Notes: generated from the sequence alone by a model not told the origin. Shown: positions 10,270 to 22,117, counted from the first letter of the stretch. The stretch: 64,000 nucleotides of DNA from Spiroplasma kunkelii CR2-3x (GCF_001274875.1 NZ_CP010899.1:992001-1056000); one strand, 5' to 3'. Numbers and translations are program-made.

Positions 10270-11160
10270 ATTGTCAATAGTTTTTTAAAAAATAGTGTAT
10301 AAATAACTTTAAAAAGATTGGAGACATAATATATGAAAGATTATACACATGTCAAATTTGATGAACGAATTTTATTTAAGGATTTATTACTTTCTAATGC
10401 TTGTAAAAAAAATGGTACGCTTAATTTATCAGAAATAGCAAGATAAATGGGTCGTTCAATTAATATTGTTAAAAGAGAAATTAAAAGATTTAAAAATATC
10501 GAAAATTATACACCAGTTGAAGCACAAAAAAACTATAAAAAAGCGTAAAAAGAAATTATTTATCGTTATTTTTTAAAATTTGGTGTTAAATTTCCGGTTT
10601 CTGTTAAAACATTGTATAAATGAATTCGTTTAGGTTTTTATGGATTTTTAAAACAAAATTTACGATATCATGGTAAAAAATTTAAAACAAAAGGAAAAAA
10701 AAGATAATCTTGGTCAATTAATTAATTTTAAGTTAATTTGAAACATTGAAAATAAAGTTTCTAATGTTGGATGATTTGAAATGGATACTGTTATTGGAAA
10801 ATACCATCAATCTAGTAATTTGGTTTTAGTATAATAATCAAGTAAAAAATATTTTGCTTTAATTGGGAAAATTAAAGGTATAATAACTGACAGAGGAAAA
10901 GAATTTAGTGAATGACGAGAAATGGAAATATTTGCTGAAACACAAGTATATTTTTGTGATGCTGGTAAACCTCGTCAAAAACCTAAAGTTGAAAGAATAA
11001 ATAGAGATATTAGAAAATATTTACCTAAAGAAACTGATTTTAATAATGTTACTCAAAAAGAAATTAATAAAGTTATAAAAATTATTAATGAAAAGCCTCA
11101 ACCGAGCTTAGGTTTATTATCCTCTAAAGAGGTATTTTTACAAAATATTAATATTTAATT
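10270..11160 (+). mobile_element. IS30-family element, defective copy
   Basis: The left end carries the IS30-like terminal motif CAATAGTTTTTTAAAAAATA, as at 39892 and (inverted) 20605. The transposase frame runs 10333-11158 (MKDYTHVKFDERILFKDLLL to EVFLQNINI). It has TAA in the helix-turn-helix (IAR*MGRS), an internal deletion after KNYKKA, further stops near LVL and a deletion around the catalytic DDE region. The same internal deletion is present in the copy at 19650-20561. After 11160 come about 60 bp resembling the right end, then gene-free DNA. Confidence 0.8.
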
Positions 11161-11219
11161 TTTTTTTTGAAAAAATATTGCATTTTAAAATAAAAGATAT
11201 AATATCATATAAACAAGGT

Positions 11220-11978
11220 TAGAATTACCTACTTGCATCTTTACAATACATTACTTAATAGGTTTCTTCAAATAAATACGGAAACATGCTTATTTAAATA
11301 TAAAATTTTATAAATACATAATAATATGCTAATTGAATTTTTGCAATTTAACATAATTAAATTAACAATTAAGGTAAAAAACATTAATTGTTAAAATTAC
11401 ATTATTTAAACTATATTTTTACTTTTAAATCGATTTAAATTGGTATAAACTATAATTACACATCAGATATATCAATATTATTATTTTAATTATATAACAA
11501 AAATAAGCAAAGAATCCACTTTAAACAAAAATATATTAACTTTATATCATAAAGTTGGAAACATTTAGTTTCCTTGATTTTATTAAAAATCCTAATTAAA
11601 ATTAATTGTTTTAGTTTACTTAATTTTGCTATCAAAATAATAATTAATAGTCACATTTTAAAATCATAAACTGTTTTTGACTCCTAAAATATGATATGTA
11701 AATAATAAATTAAGTAATAAAAACAAATTAATAATAAATAATGAAAAAATAATTTTTTATAAAACCTGTTTAGTAGTAATATTTAAATTTAAAAAAACTA
11801 AATTATCTACATTAGTTAATTTTAATTTCTCATTTAAATATAAGTTTACTTAAAATAAATATTATAATTGTTCAAAGACATAACGTAATAATTGAATATA
11901 TAACTTTGCAAATTGTAAAACTTAACTTCAAAAAAATGTTCTTTCTTTGAAATTACTAAAAGATATTGCAAAACAATT
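11220..11978. other. Gene-free AT-rich stretch
   Basis: I find no frame with a ribosome binding site here on either strand. The region separates the IS30 remnant from the 3' end of nadE. A short hairpin (ATCATAAAGTTGGAAACATTT region) is visible but is not convincing. Confidence 0.6.
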
Positions 11979-12731
11979 TTAATTTTTACTAACAGAAATT
12001 AACGAACTAAAAATATTGGGTGGTTTTTTAGGTAATCGTCGTTTATGCTCAGAACTTTGATGTAATTGCTTAATTCGTTGTGCAATAACTGCTGGAACCG
12101 ATTTTCCTTGTAAATAATAATCTAATTGTTGATAGGTAAATCCTAATTCTTTTTCGTCAGTTTGATTAGTTCATAATGCCGCTGTTGGTGGACGTGAAAT
12201 AATTTGTGATGGCACACCTAATAGTTGTGCTGCTTGCTGAACTTCAGATTTTAGTAAGTGAATAATAGGAACTAAATCAGCAGCACCATCACCATATTTA
12301 GTAAAATATCCAACATGTCATTCATCAGCATTATCTGTACCCAAAACCATATAATTATGGCTTTGTGCTAAAGCATATAGGGTCGTCATTCGTAACCGTG
12401 GTTTAATATTAGCAAATGCTAATTGATGTGGTGGTAAAGCTAATGTTGCAATTAAATTATTATATGTTGCTGTTAAATCAACAAGATGATAATTTAATTG
12501 ATGATTATTAATTAATAATTGTGCACATTCTTGATCAAAATAATCAGAATGACAAGGAATGATAACTGCTAAATGATGATTAGGAAAAGCTTGTTTTGCT
12601 AATAAACTAACAACAGCTGAATCAATTCCACCAGATAAACCAACAATAACCCCTTCGCATTTGGATTTTGTTACTTCTGCTTTAATTCATTTTACTAAAT
12701 AACTCAAATATTGTTTTAATTCTTTCATCAT
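11979..12731 (-). CDS. nadE: NH3-dependent NAD synthetase
   Basis: This 250-residue enzyme makes NAD from nicotinate adenine dinucleotide, ATP and ammonia. The PP-loop is GVIVGLSGGIDSAVVSLLA near residues 27-45. Further on come LGTDNADEWHVGYFTKYGDG, the metal/NaAD-binding loop, and DLVPIIHLLKSEV. The length fits the single-domain, ammonia-dependent form without a glutaminase domain. It begins in the stop codon of obg (TAATGATG), so the two genes are translationally coupled; either of two adjacent ATG codons could be used. Several W residues are TGA. Confidence 0.93.
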
Positions 12732-14035
12732 TATCCATACCATTCTAATTCGTAATCAAAAATGCGAACAATATCTCCTGCTTTTGCTCCTTTTGCTCGT
12801 AATATTTCAAAAACTTTTAAATCTTGTAATTTTTTATTAAATAATAATAGATTATCATAAGTTGTAATTGGTGTTTTATGATAAGCTTGATAAACTGCTG
12901 CTCCCGCTACTTTTCAAACACCATTGCCAAAATTAACAACTTCCACCTCTTGTTCAATTGGTGTGGTATACTTATATACTTTATAATCTTCTTCCGTTGA
13001 TGTTATTTCATCTAATTGCCATAATGCTTTATTATCCTTAATTTTTGTCAAAGCTGCCCCAATTTGATTTATTAAAAATGATAAATTTTGATTCATTAAA
13101 CCACTAACTTCAATAATTTCTACAGTTGGAATTTGCGTCTTAAATTTAATTAAATTTTTTGCTGCAATCTCAAGATCCATTTTATTTGCTACAATAATTT
13201 CTGGTCGTAATTCTAATTTATAATTATATTTTTTTAATTCTGTTTTAACATTTAAATGATTTTGGTAAACATCTTCTGTTCCATAATTCCCTGACATATC
13301 TAAGACATGGACAATCAATTTACAACGTTCAATATGGCGTAAAAAATCATATCCTAGTCCCTTACCTGCTGCTGCGCCAGCAATTAACCCCGGTAAATCT
13401 GCAACAACAAAACTATGATGTTTTTGATCTTGAACCACTCCTAATTGCGGGGTTAAGGTAGTAAATGGATAATCAGCTATTTGTGGTTTAGCTTTTGAAA
13501 TTTTTGCTAATAAAGTTGATTTACCAGCATTCGGTAAACCAACTAGACCAACATCAGCTAAAACTTTTAATTCACAACGAATCTCTAATGTCTCCCCTAA
13601 ATCACCAGCTTCAAAGATAGTCGGTGCTTTATTTTTAGAATTTGCAAAGCGAGCATTACCACGGCCACCCTGGCCACCTTTTGCTAAGACAACTTCTTGC
13701 TGATGAGTAGTAATATCATCAATAATTTCATTTGTTTGATTATTATAAATTAATGTACCTAACGGAACTTTAATATACTTATTAATAGCATTTTTACCAT
13801 GCATATTTTTAATGCTTCCATTTTGACCATCGGCTGCTTTAATTTCTCTCTGATATTTTAAATCAAGTAATGTATTCATCCCTTCATCGCCAACAAAAAT
13901 AATGCTGCCACCATTACCACCATCGCCACCCGAAGGACCACCTTTTGGTACATATAATTCACGATGAAAAGCAACGGCACCATCACCGCCTTTTCCTGCA
14001 AATAATTTAATTGTTGCAACATCAATAAATTTCAT
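12731..14035 (-). CDS. obg: GTPase Obg/CgtA
   Basis: A 434-residue protein with the three Obg domains: the glycine-rich N-terminal fold (GKGGDGAVAFHRE, GGDGGNGGSI, residues 1-155), the G domain (G1 GLPNAGKST near 167, G2/switch region DYPFTTLTP, G3 DLPGL, G4 NKMD, G5 EVSGL), and an OCT-type C-terminal domain (VNFGNGVWKVAG to RIFDYELEW). Obg is an essential GTPase of 50S ribosome assembly and stress control. Ribosome binding site AAAAGGA lies 6 nt before ATG. It forms an operon with nadE downstream. Confidence 0.96.
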
Positions 14036-14410
14036 TACGTATCCTTTTCTCGTTATGTTAATTTTGTGCCCTTAAAAATAATCACCATTGTAATTACTTT
14101 GTGAATTAAAAGTAACCCTTTTTATTTTTTGTTTCAATAACTTATTAAACTATAAAATACTTTTAGTATATTAAAATATTTTTTTGCACTAATTCTCCTT
14201 ATATTAAAAAATTTATTAATTAAGTTATATAAATTTATCTTGATAAGTAAAGAAACCTACTTTAAATTTTTTCTTTAATTCTTAAATCGTTTTTATATTT
14301 TGACATATCACATTATAACAAAATTTAAATATTTTAATAGTTATTTAATCTTTAAAAAAAGAAAAAAACAATTAAAATTTTTTTTAGAAAATGTTATTAA
14401 AAATAAATTA

Positions 14411-15343
14411 TTATTTTAAATAATTACTATTTTTAAATTCAACCATAATTTGTTGACAAAGATCATCAAACTGTGAATAAGAAAATAAATATCAATGAAC
14501 ATTTGTTAATTGATTTTTAAATCATGTTATTTGTTTTTTAGCATAAATTTTATTAGCTTGAACCATTGTTACTAATGTTGCATCATATGAAAGCTCGCCT
14601 TTTAAATAACGAATAATCTCTGGACAGCCAATAATTTTCATACTTTGTTTTTCTGAATCATAATTACAATATTTATATGCTGCTTCAACTTCAGCAAATA
14701 AACCCCGCTCTGTTAATCGTAATACCCGTTCAGATAAATATTTATGCAGTTCTGTTTTATCTGGTAATAACCCAATAATATATGGTTCAATATATCATTC
14801 ATTATGGTGATGATCATTAACTGATTTTAATGTTCCGGTTTGGAAATAGTATTCTAATGCTCGCCAAACACGTCTTCGATTATTAGGATGAACTTTATTA
14901 CTCTCTTGCGGATCAATTGCTGCTAATTTTTCTCACAAAGCATAATTAGAAATATGTTCATATTCTTTTGTCTTTAATAAATTACGACCATGATCAGAAA
15001 ATTGATAATTTTTTAATAGTGCATTAATATACAACCCACTACCACCAACTACAATTGGAAGCTTATTTTTAGTTCATAATTGAGCTAATATTTTTCGTCC
15101 TTCTTCTTGATACAACTTAATGGAATAATTCTCCTTTAAATCAATTGTTGATAATAAATGGTGTGGAATACCAACTTGTTCAGATGGTATTATTTTATTT
15201 GTTGCAAGATTTAACCCATTAAAAATTTGAGTAGCATCAGCATTAATACATTCCCCATTAAAACGCTGAGCCATCTTAATTGATAAATCAGTTTTGCCAC
15301 TTCCTGTTGGACCAACAATTAAAATAACTTTTTTCTGCACCAT
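14411..15343 (-). CDS. miaA: tRNA dimethylallyltransferase
   Basis: MiaA adds the isopentenyl group to A37 of tRNAs reading UNN codons. The 310-residue protein shows the P-loop GPTGSGKT near residue 10, [37 protein letters not shown], and [11 protein letters not shown], all family signatures in the right order. ATG at 15343 is preceded by GAGG at 5 nt; TTG just upstream is possible but less likely. The gap to obg (14040-14410) holds no gene. Length is normal (about 300). Confidence 0.95.
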
Positions 15344-15481
15344 CAAAACCTCACTAATTTCTTTATAAATTTTATTGGATAATTTATTTTTTTGTAGTAT
15401 ACCACAGACATTTTAAAAATTACAAGAAAATAACAAAAATACAAAATGTGTGTAATTTCTACAATAATTTATTTTTTTCAA

Positions 15482-15655
15482 ATTAAAAAACTAACATTCA
15501 ACTGTTAGTCTTTACTTTATTTTAAAAATAACTCTGAACCGCTTTTAGTGCTCGGGTGTAGAGTTACTGATTTATATAGCGGTTAATAACCCCAAACACA
15601 CCTTAACGTTATAATAAACGTAGAAAACTGTCCTTGCGGACAATTATATTTTATC
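15482..15655. other. Structured intergenic region, possible small RNA or terminators
   Basis: Several inverted repeats follow each other: ACTAACA/TGTTAGT (about 15489-15508), AACTC...GAGTT enclosing GTGCTCGGGTG, GAACCGC/GCGGTT at long range, and TGTCCTTGCGGACA (about 15632-15645) followed by an AT-rich run. GC content is higher than in the surrounding spacers. The last hairpin could terminate the lipoprotein transcript at 15694. I do not recognise an RNA family. Confidence 0.3.
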
Positions 15656-15693
15656 ATATTTTATTTCTTTTTAGAAAGAATGGTAAACCTCAT

Positions 15694-16710
15694 TTATTCA
15701 ATTCCTAATAAATTAGAAATTACAAAACTTCCGATTAAATAACTAGAAACTGTTCCATAGATATTTGCAACAATTAATTTAACTCCAATTTTTTGTTCAA
15801 TTGGTAAAATTGGTAAGTTTTCAAAAATATTTTCGTTACTATTAACAACAGGATGGCCATCAACAAAATATTTGGTTCATTTTTCAGGATCTCAGACCGT
15901 AAAAGTTAAAGTGATTCCTGCAATATCATGACTAATAATATTTTGAATGCTTTCTTTATCGTTTTTGTTGCTATATTCTTTTCAAATATTTTTTAATTGA
16001 ACATTATAATGTGTCTGCACTTTTTGCAAGTAAGTGTTAAGTAAAACATAATAAAAAATTCCTTGATCAAATTTTGTGTTTTCATTATAATTTTCGCTAG
16101 TAGGATTTAAAGTCCATGAATGAGAATCTTTAAATCAATCTTTTACATTTTCACTACGCAGTTTGTCAACATATAATCAACGTTTTTTGTCATATAAATC
16201 TGATTTTTCTGAAATTGGATTATCATAATAAGATACTAAAGTTTCTAAATCAGTTACTGTTTTATTTTTACTTGTTTTATCTAAATATCAATTATATTTC
16301 TCAACAACCGTTGGTCACGGCTGACTTATTAAATCTCGCGATGACAGTAAACTTTTTCTCATATATTCTAAACTATCTTTTAATAAATTTTCTTCACTAT
16401 GAATTTTTTTTAATTGCGACATAGTTAGTTGCATTTGTTTTAAAATATCTTTGTTTTCAATATTAATATTCATAATATTTTCTTTTGGGAAAAAAGTTGG
16501 TTTTACTCATGTATCAAGATTATAATCAAATAATGTGTTAACCTTACTATTTTCATCCAAAACAAGGCTATTAATAGTTTTTTTAGTATTTTCTGAAATT
16601 TGATTATTTGAAATATAAGGTAAATCAGGAATTGGATTACATCCAATTGTGTATGTTACCGGAGCAGCTAAGAAACTAATTGCATCAAAGACACTGAACA
16701 ATTTTTTCAT
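15694..16710 (-). CDS. Lipoprotein, unknown function
   Basis: A 338-residue protein starting MKKLFSVFDAISFLAAP with a lipobox-like cleavage site at TYTIG-C (Cys 24), then a polar extracellular domain rich in Asn, Lys and Trp. A hydrophobic segment near the C-terminus (GVKLIVANIYGTVSSYLIG and following) suggests a second membrane contact. SD sequence GGAG lies 5-10 nt before ATG. Surface lipoproteins dominate the membrane of spiroplasmas. I cannot place it in a named family. It is followed by structured spacer DNA and preceded, after a short gap, by the gene at 16806. Confidence 0.8.
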
Positions 16711-16805
16711 TCCTATTTATCTCCTTTACCAAGAATTTCACATTTGGTATTGTGTAATTACAAATAATTAACAATATATCATTTTTATAAAAAAACAAGA
16801 TTAAA

Positions 16806-17216
16806 TTATTTTTTTTCTCAAATTGAGTGAAATTCATGAACTTTCATAATTGTTGTTTTAATAATTTTATCACTTTTAATATTAATTGATTTTTGAAACT
16901 CTTTTTTATTGTCTGTTTTGGTAACACCTTGGACTACTGCTTTTCAATCATTTAATGTTTCTCGTCGAGCTTTTGCATTTTTTCAATGCATTGCTAAACA
17001 ATTATTAACTTCTAATTTACCGCCTTTTTCTAGTGTCATTAATGGTTCAATCACTCATCCAAATTCTGTTTCTTGATTTAATTCTCCCATTTTAATAAAA
17101 GCTCCTGCAATATCAAGACAATAAAGTAAATTATTGCGACCACCACCACGAGCAGTATTATCTCAAATTGCACGAATTTCTGGTTCTGATAATTTTGAAA
17201 GATATTGTTTCTTCAT
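16806..17216 (-). CDS. Conserved-looking small protein (136 aa), unknown
   Basis: MKKQYLSKLSEPEIRAIWDN starts a soluble, slightly basic protein containing ARGGGRNNLLYCLDIAGAFI and EVNNCLAMHWKNAKARRE, with two Cys and no signal peptide. Four TGA codons are read as Trp. I do not recognise the fold. The frame is intact and preceded by AAAGGGG-type SD (complement of CCCC at 17226-17229). It is in the same orientation as the lipoprotein gene 96 nt downstream and could share a transcript. Confidence 0.75.
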
Positions 17217-17327
17217 AAGGTAATCCCCTTTTTAAATTAGTATTTTTTAACTAACAGAAATAATTATACATTATTTTATGTTATTTTCAATCTCTTAACA
17301 ATCAGAACGGTATCCTCTTTGTCCAAA

Positions 17328-17362
17328 ATAAAAAAAGATAATAAAATAAATATTATCTTTTT
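17328..17362. terminator. Hairpin terminator (bidirectional)
   Basis: AAAAAAGATAATA and TATTATCTTTTTT pair perfectly around AAATAAA, with A and T tracts on both sides. It lies between the gene at 16806-17216 and the pseudogene at 17436. Confidence 0.85.
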
Positions 17363-17435
17363 TAAATCAAATATTTTTACAATAAAAATGTCTTTTAAAT
17401 TATTTTAATATAAAATAATTTTATTTTTCTATTCC

Positions 17436-17868
17436 GATGTCATCTGTATCTTCAACTTGCCCTAATAATTTATTTACGGCGTCTTCTTTTTCGTGTAATA
17501 ACAGATTATTAGCATCATCAAGTAATTCTTTGTATTTATTTCCTTGGTCTTTATTAACAAAAGGAACATTCTCATAAATTGGTGTTTCTTGTGAACATGA
17601 TAATGTTGGTTATACTGATTCATTAACACTTTTTTTATTTTATGAATTTTGTCAAAAACTAGGTGTTTGATAAAGTAAGTCTATTTGTTCAAAGTATCTA
17701 CTATTTATGCATGTATTTATTAACTCATTTACATCATTAGAAATCTTACTTTATATTTTATTAGTTTCAATTTTATTAAAACCAAGTTTTTTAAAAAATT
17801 TATTAATGCTTTTTTTAATTGATTTATAACTTTTTTAATTCTATTTTAATTTCTGCAGTAATTTCCAT
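17436..17868 (-). pseudogene. Decayed hypothetical gene
   Basis: A reading of about 140 codons with at least four in-frame TAA/TAG codons and one frameshift: MEITAEIKIELKKL at the start, KFFKKLGFNKIETNKI, NDVNELINTCINSRYFEQID in the middle and NKYKELLDDANNLLLHEKED near the end (GIEK then TAA). It was a charged, helical protein. No family is recognised. The following 17870-18040 has no gene. Confidence 0.5.
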
Positions 17869-18042
17869 TCTATTTTTCTTTCTTATTCAATTAAGGCAAT
17901 TTATTTTAAACCATAATACTTATTTTTTAAAATTACATACGATTTTTATCCTATAACATTTAATTTAAATTAGCAATAGATTTTAAATTTATCATACTAG
18001 TTAAAAATCAAATTATTGCTTTATATAAAATAATAATAAATA

Positions 18043-18070
18043 AAAAACAACTTATAAAAAGTTGATTTAT
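18043..18070 (-). terminator. Terminator of the DEAD-box helicase gene
   Basis: On the minus strand CAACTTTTTATAAGTTG is followed by TTTTTTATTT, 30 nt after the helicase stop codon. Confidence 0.8.
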
Positions 18071-18100
18071 TGTTTTTATTTTTTTAAAAAATAAGCAAAC

Positions 18101-19435
18101 TTAAATTTGATTAAAACTAAAATTAGATTTATCAAATTTTTGCTTTTTTTGTTTTAATTTTTTATTACCTTGGGTATTAAATTTCTTTTTTGCATTATAT
18201 TGGTTCTTTTTATTATCTAAATATGAATACTCATATTTAAAACTATTATTTTTTTGATTAAAATTTGCTTTTTTATTACTAGAACTAATGTTTTTTATTC
18301 CTTGTGGTTTTTGTTTTAAATCATATGTTGTAATATCTAATAACTCAATTTTTTTCTTTTGATATGTACCCAAATGTTGAATTTCTCTTAAATCATTACG
18401 TTTTGAAACAATTGATATTGCTACACCAGTAGCACCAGCACGTGCTGTTCTTCCAATACGATGAATATAACTTTCTCGTTCTATTGGAATATCGTAATTA
18501 ATAACATAATCAATATTATCAATATCAATTCCTCGTGCCGCAACATCAGTGGCAACCATAACTTGTACTTTACCATCCCGAAATAAACGCATTGCCTGCC
18601 CTCGTTCATAACGACTTTTATCACCATTAATGACACAACAAGGAATAGCATTATTTGTTAACATTTCAGCAATTTTATTAGTAAAAACTTTTGTATTTGA
18701 AAAAATAATACTTCGTTTTGGTTGCAAATGTTTATATAATGCTATTAAAACATCTTCCTTATGATAAGACAATGCATTTACATATTGCTGTTTAATATTA
18801 TTTTGTTCAATAACATTTTTTGTAACAACAATTTCAACAGGATTATTTTGATAGTTATTAGCAATTTCTAATACTTGTTTTGACATTGTTGCTGAAAATA
18901 ATAATGTTTGATATTGTTTAGGAGCATTTTGAAATACTTTATCAAGATCATTTTTAAATCCCATTTTTAACATTTCATCAGCTTCATCTAAAACAATTGT
19001 TTTAATTTTATCTAATCGTAATGTTTTACGATTAATATGATCAGCAATTCGTCCCGGAGTTCCCACAATAATATTACTTTTTCGTAAAGCATAAATTTGA
19101 CGTTGGATATGTGAACCACCACAAATTAAGGTTGCATTTACACCTTCCAAATAAGTTGCTAATTTTCGAACCTGGTCAATTATTTGGCTCGCTAATTCAT
19201 GGGTTGGGCATAAAATAATCGCTTGTGGTTGTTTTAAGTGCGTATTTAAGTTTTGTAAAATTGGCAAAATAAAAGCTACAGTTTTACCAGTTCCCGTATG
19301 ACTTTTACCAATAATATCTTGATTATTAAGAGCAACTGGAATAGCTTTTTCTTGGATTTCAGTTAGGTTAGTATAACCCATTTTAACAATCATTCGCTGT
19401 AATGCTGGGTATAAATTTAATGTATTAAAATTCAT
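18101..19435 (-). CDS. DEAD-box ATP-dependent RNA helicase (CshA/DeaD type)
   Basis: A 444-residue superfamily 2 RNA helicase. Motifs in order: Q motif (YTNLTEIQEKAIP, residues 20-33), I SHTGTGKT (44-52), Ia PTHELASQ, Ib TPGRIADH, II LDEADEM, III FSATMS, IV SIIFSNTK, V ATDVAARGIDI, VI HRIGRTARAG. The last 75 residues are a Lys/Asn/Gln-rich tail typical of RNA-binding extensions. Such enzymes unwind RNA duplexes during ribosome assembly and mRNA decay, often at low temperature. It is a single-gene unit with its own terminator. The paralogue group in Mollicutes cannot be settled by eye. Confidence 0.93.
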   Translation of the reverse strand: MNFNTLNLYPALQRMIVKMGYTNLTEIQEKAIPVALNNQDIIGKSHTGTGKTVAFILPILQNLNTHLKQPQAIILCPTHELASQIIDQVRKLATYLEGVNATLICGGSHIQRQIYALRKSNIIVGTPGRIADHINRKTLRLDKIKTIVLDEADEMLKMGFKNDLDKVFQNAPKQYQTLLFSATMSKQVLEIANNYQNNPVEIVVTKNVIEQNNIKQQYVNALSYHKEDVLIALYKHLQPKRSIIFSNTKVFTNKIAEMLTNNAIPCCVINGDKSRYERGQAMRLFRDGKVQVMVATDVAARGIDIDNIDYVINYDIPIERESYIHRIGRTARAGATGVAISIVSKRNDLREIQHLGTYQKKKIELLDITTYDLKQKPQGIKNISSSNKKANFNQKNNSFKYEYSYLDNKKNQYNAKKKFNTQGNKKLKQKKQKFDKSNFSFNQI

Positions 19436-19649
19436 TTAGTCTCCTTTAAAATTTAGTATAAATAGTTTAGTTGTTTTTTTTAACATTACAGCTGTTGAAT
19501 TTACATATTAATATTATTTTATATAACAGAATAAATTAAAGTTTAACAACTTATTAATTATATCTTAAAAATTTATTAAAATAAAGCATTTTTTCTATAA
19601 ATTAAAAGGAAATGGAATCCTGTAAATACAAGCAGCAAATTCTGTTTCT

Positions 19650-20640
19650 TGTTAATTTGATGATAACATCATTTTTAAAAAATGCAACTCTTTTTTAAAA
19701 AAATAAAATATTTTATAAATATAGCTTAATTTAATCATATTTAAGCACACTAAAAAATAATTTATGTTGACTAACATTATTAAAATCAGTTCCCTTAGGA
19801 AATCAGTGTCTTAATTCACTATTCATATATTCAATTAAAGGTTTTTGTTGTGGTGAACCAGCATCACAAAAATATACTTGTGTTTCAGCAAATATTTCCA
19901 TTTCTCGTCATTCACTAAATTCTTTTCCTCTGTCAGTTATTATACCTTTAATTTTCCCAATTAAATTATTACTTATAACAATATCTTTAAACTTTTCAAA
20001 AACTTCATTAGCAGTATGATTTTCTAATTTTATTGCAAAGTATTTTTTACTTGATTGTTCTACTAAAATTAAATTACTAGATTGATGGTCTTTTCCAACA
20101 ACAGTATCCATTTCAAATCATCCAACATTAGAAACTTTATTTTCAATGTTTCAAATTAACTTAAAATTAATTAATTTTCCACGATTATCAAATTTCCCTT
20201 TTGTTTTATATTTTTTACCACGATGTCGCAAATTCTGTTTTAAAAAACCATAAAAACCTAAACGAATTCATTTATACAATGTTTTAACAGAAACCGGAAA
20301 TTTAACACCAAATTTTAAAAAATAACGATAAATAATTTCTTTTTACGCTTTTTTATAGTCTTTTTGTGCTTCAACTGGTGTATAATTTTCGATGTTTTTA
20401 AATCTTTTAATTTCTCTTTTAACAATATTAATTGAACGACCCATTTGTCTTGCTATTTCTGATAAATTAAGCGTACCATTTTTCTTTTTACAAGCATTAG
20501 AAAGTAATAAATCCTTAAATAAAATTCGTTCATCAAATTTGACATGTGTATAATCTTTCATATATTATATTTCCAATCTTTTTAAAGTTATTTATACACT
20601 ATTTTTTAAAAAACTATTGACAATTATTTATTAAATTAAA
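19650..20640 (-). mobile_element. IS30-family element, defective copy
   Basis: The transposase frame starts at 20561 (MKDYTHVKFDERILFKDLLL) with an intact HTH (EIARQMGRSINIVKREIKRF), then has the same TAA plus deletion after KDYKKA as the copy at 10333. The middle keeps EMDTVVGKD and ITDRGKEF (first two catalytic aspartates) and LIEYMNSELRHWF (Glu), but after GTDFNNVSQ at about 19755 it jumps to the right-end spacer. So it lacks the last 40 residues. Left-end motif TATTTTTTAAAAAACTATTG lies at 20598-20625. Confidence 0.85.
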
Positions 20641-20795
20641 TTAACTATCAATTAAATTAATTAACTATCGTAACTGCCAAATAAAAACACTGAATTATAT
20701 TGAAAGTTTTAAACTATTTAACTATTTATAGTTTCATTTGCGAAAACTTTTTAAATGTAATTTAGTGCTTTTTTTATTTGTAAGGAGTTTATAAA

Positions 20796-21726
20796 ATGAA
20801 TAATGTTTTTATTTAAGATAATTTAATAAATAAAGATCATAATGTAATTATGAATGCTTTAAATTATGTTAAAAAAGAATATTATTTAAAAAAAGTATTC
20901 TATGGTAGTTATGTTAAAAATATTGTCTTACAGTTAAAATTAATTAATAATAACCCTCGTAATAAAACGGGGATTAAAAATACGGGAAAAATGATAAAAG
21001 ATTATGAAATAATTGTATTCGCACCCAAGGAAATTGTATTCGTAAAGCATATTATAATTTTTCAAATTCAAAAAATTTAAGTTTTCTTACTTTAACTTAT
21101 GGAAAAAATTAAATAGATATTAAAAAATGCAAGAGTGATTTAAAATTATTTTTTCAAAAAATAAACTATTAATATAATAATTCTATTAGATCAAAACATC
21201 ATAAAGGAATTTTAAAATCTTTAACTACTTATTAATTAATATCAACAACGGGGAGTAGTTCATTTTCATATAATTAAGTCAAAAAATACCTAATAGTGTT
21301 ATACAACAATACTGAAAACATGGTATTAATAAAAATATTAAAGTTCGTACTGATACAAATGAAGATGTTGTTAAATATCTTGCTAAATATATTATAAAAA
21401 CTGCAAATTATAATAAAAATCAAAATCATTATGATTTAAACATTAAAGCGTATCAATTTAGTAAAAATTGTAAGAACCCCAAAGTAAAAGTTGGTGTTAT
21501 TGAATTATCTGAACAAGATTTAATTTATTCAGTTAAAGATAACTTAAATTATTTTTCTTTTGTTGATAAAAATGGTTATAAAATTGGTTTTAGTTGTGAT
21601 AGTTATTATGGTTTAGATAAGTTTATAGAATATAAAAAATATGTTTCTGCTGATAGAAAAATATTTAAAAATTCAGTTAAAAATAATAATTTTACTGTTA
21701 ATAAAAATACTAATTTAAGGTGTTAA
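20796..21726 (+). pseudogene. Rolling-circle Rep (HUH type), copy B1
   Basis: Near-identical inverted counterpart of 9124-10037. Ribosome binding site AAGGAG precedes MNNVF-TAA, so it stops after five codons; further stops and frameshifts follow. The HUH motif region and the long intact stretch KVKVGVIELSEQDLIYSVKD to FKNSV remain readable. It keeps NNNFTVNKNTNLRC at the end, nine codons more than copy A. Not functional. Confidence 0.8.
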
Positions 21727-21759
21727 AAATAAAAAAATGAGTAAAAACTCATAAAAAAA

Positions 21760-21792
21760 TGTGGCAATTGCATTTGCGAACAATTACCACAA
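21760..21792. other. Hairpin after rep, candidate replication origin (copy B)
   Basis: TGTGGCAATTG / CAATTACCACA around CATTTGCGAA; the inverted counterpart is at 9059-9090. A small hairpin ATGAGT/ACTCAT precedes it (about 21737-21752) and could end rep transcription. Confidence 0.4.
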
Positions 21793-22117
21793 ATTAATTA
21801 AAACAAAAAAACAAGATGGTGATGTATATTTTACAATATATTTATTTTTGTGTTTGAAATTTGACAATTTTAATTTTTATTGTATTATTAATTTAACTTA
21901 AACATTTTATTATGTTTGAAATTTCAAATCTTAAAAAATTTCCTAATACGAAATTTAGATATAATTAAATTTTTTTTATGCTTATTTATAAACTTATTAA
22001 AATAAAAAACACTAATTTTGTATTATTATTTTTAATTAATCATTTTTTATATTTAAGTTTCAAGCCTGAAATCTTTTAAGAAACTATATAGTTTTTTAAA
22101 AGAAAGAAGATGTCTGT

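Larger units (their letters stand above)
6400..10330 (-). mobile_element. Decayed plectrovirus copy A
   Basis: Reading the minus strand from 10.3 kb downward gives the plectrovirus order: HUH Rep remnant, Zot C-terminal scrap, coat-like membrane protein, small membrane protein, adsorption protein, and hairpin region with GGGGCTTCGCCCC. All but one gene are broken. About 3.8 kb of it (7150-10330 plus the adjoining IS30) is repeated in inverted orientation at 19850-23715. The right boundary is the IS30 element starting near 10270, and the left is the ISLre2 fragment. Confidence 0.85.

Noticed and set aside
15518-15600. T-box or similar riboswitch next to GGGTG and GAACCGC
   Set aside because: The T-box core AGGGTGGNACCGCG is not present in order on either strand, and the neighbouring genes are not aminoacyl-tRNA synthetase or amino acid genes.
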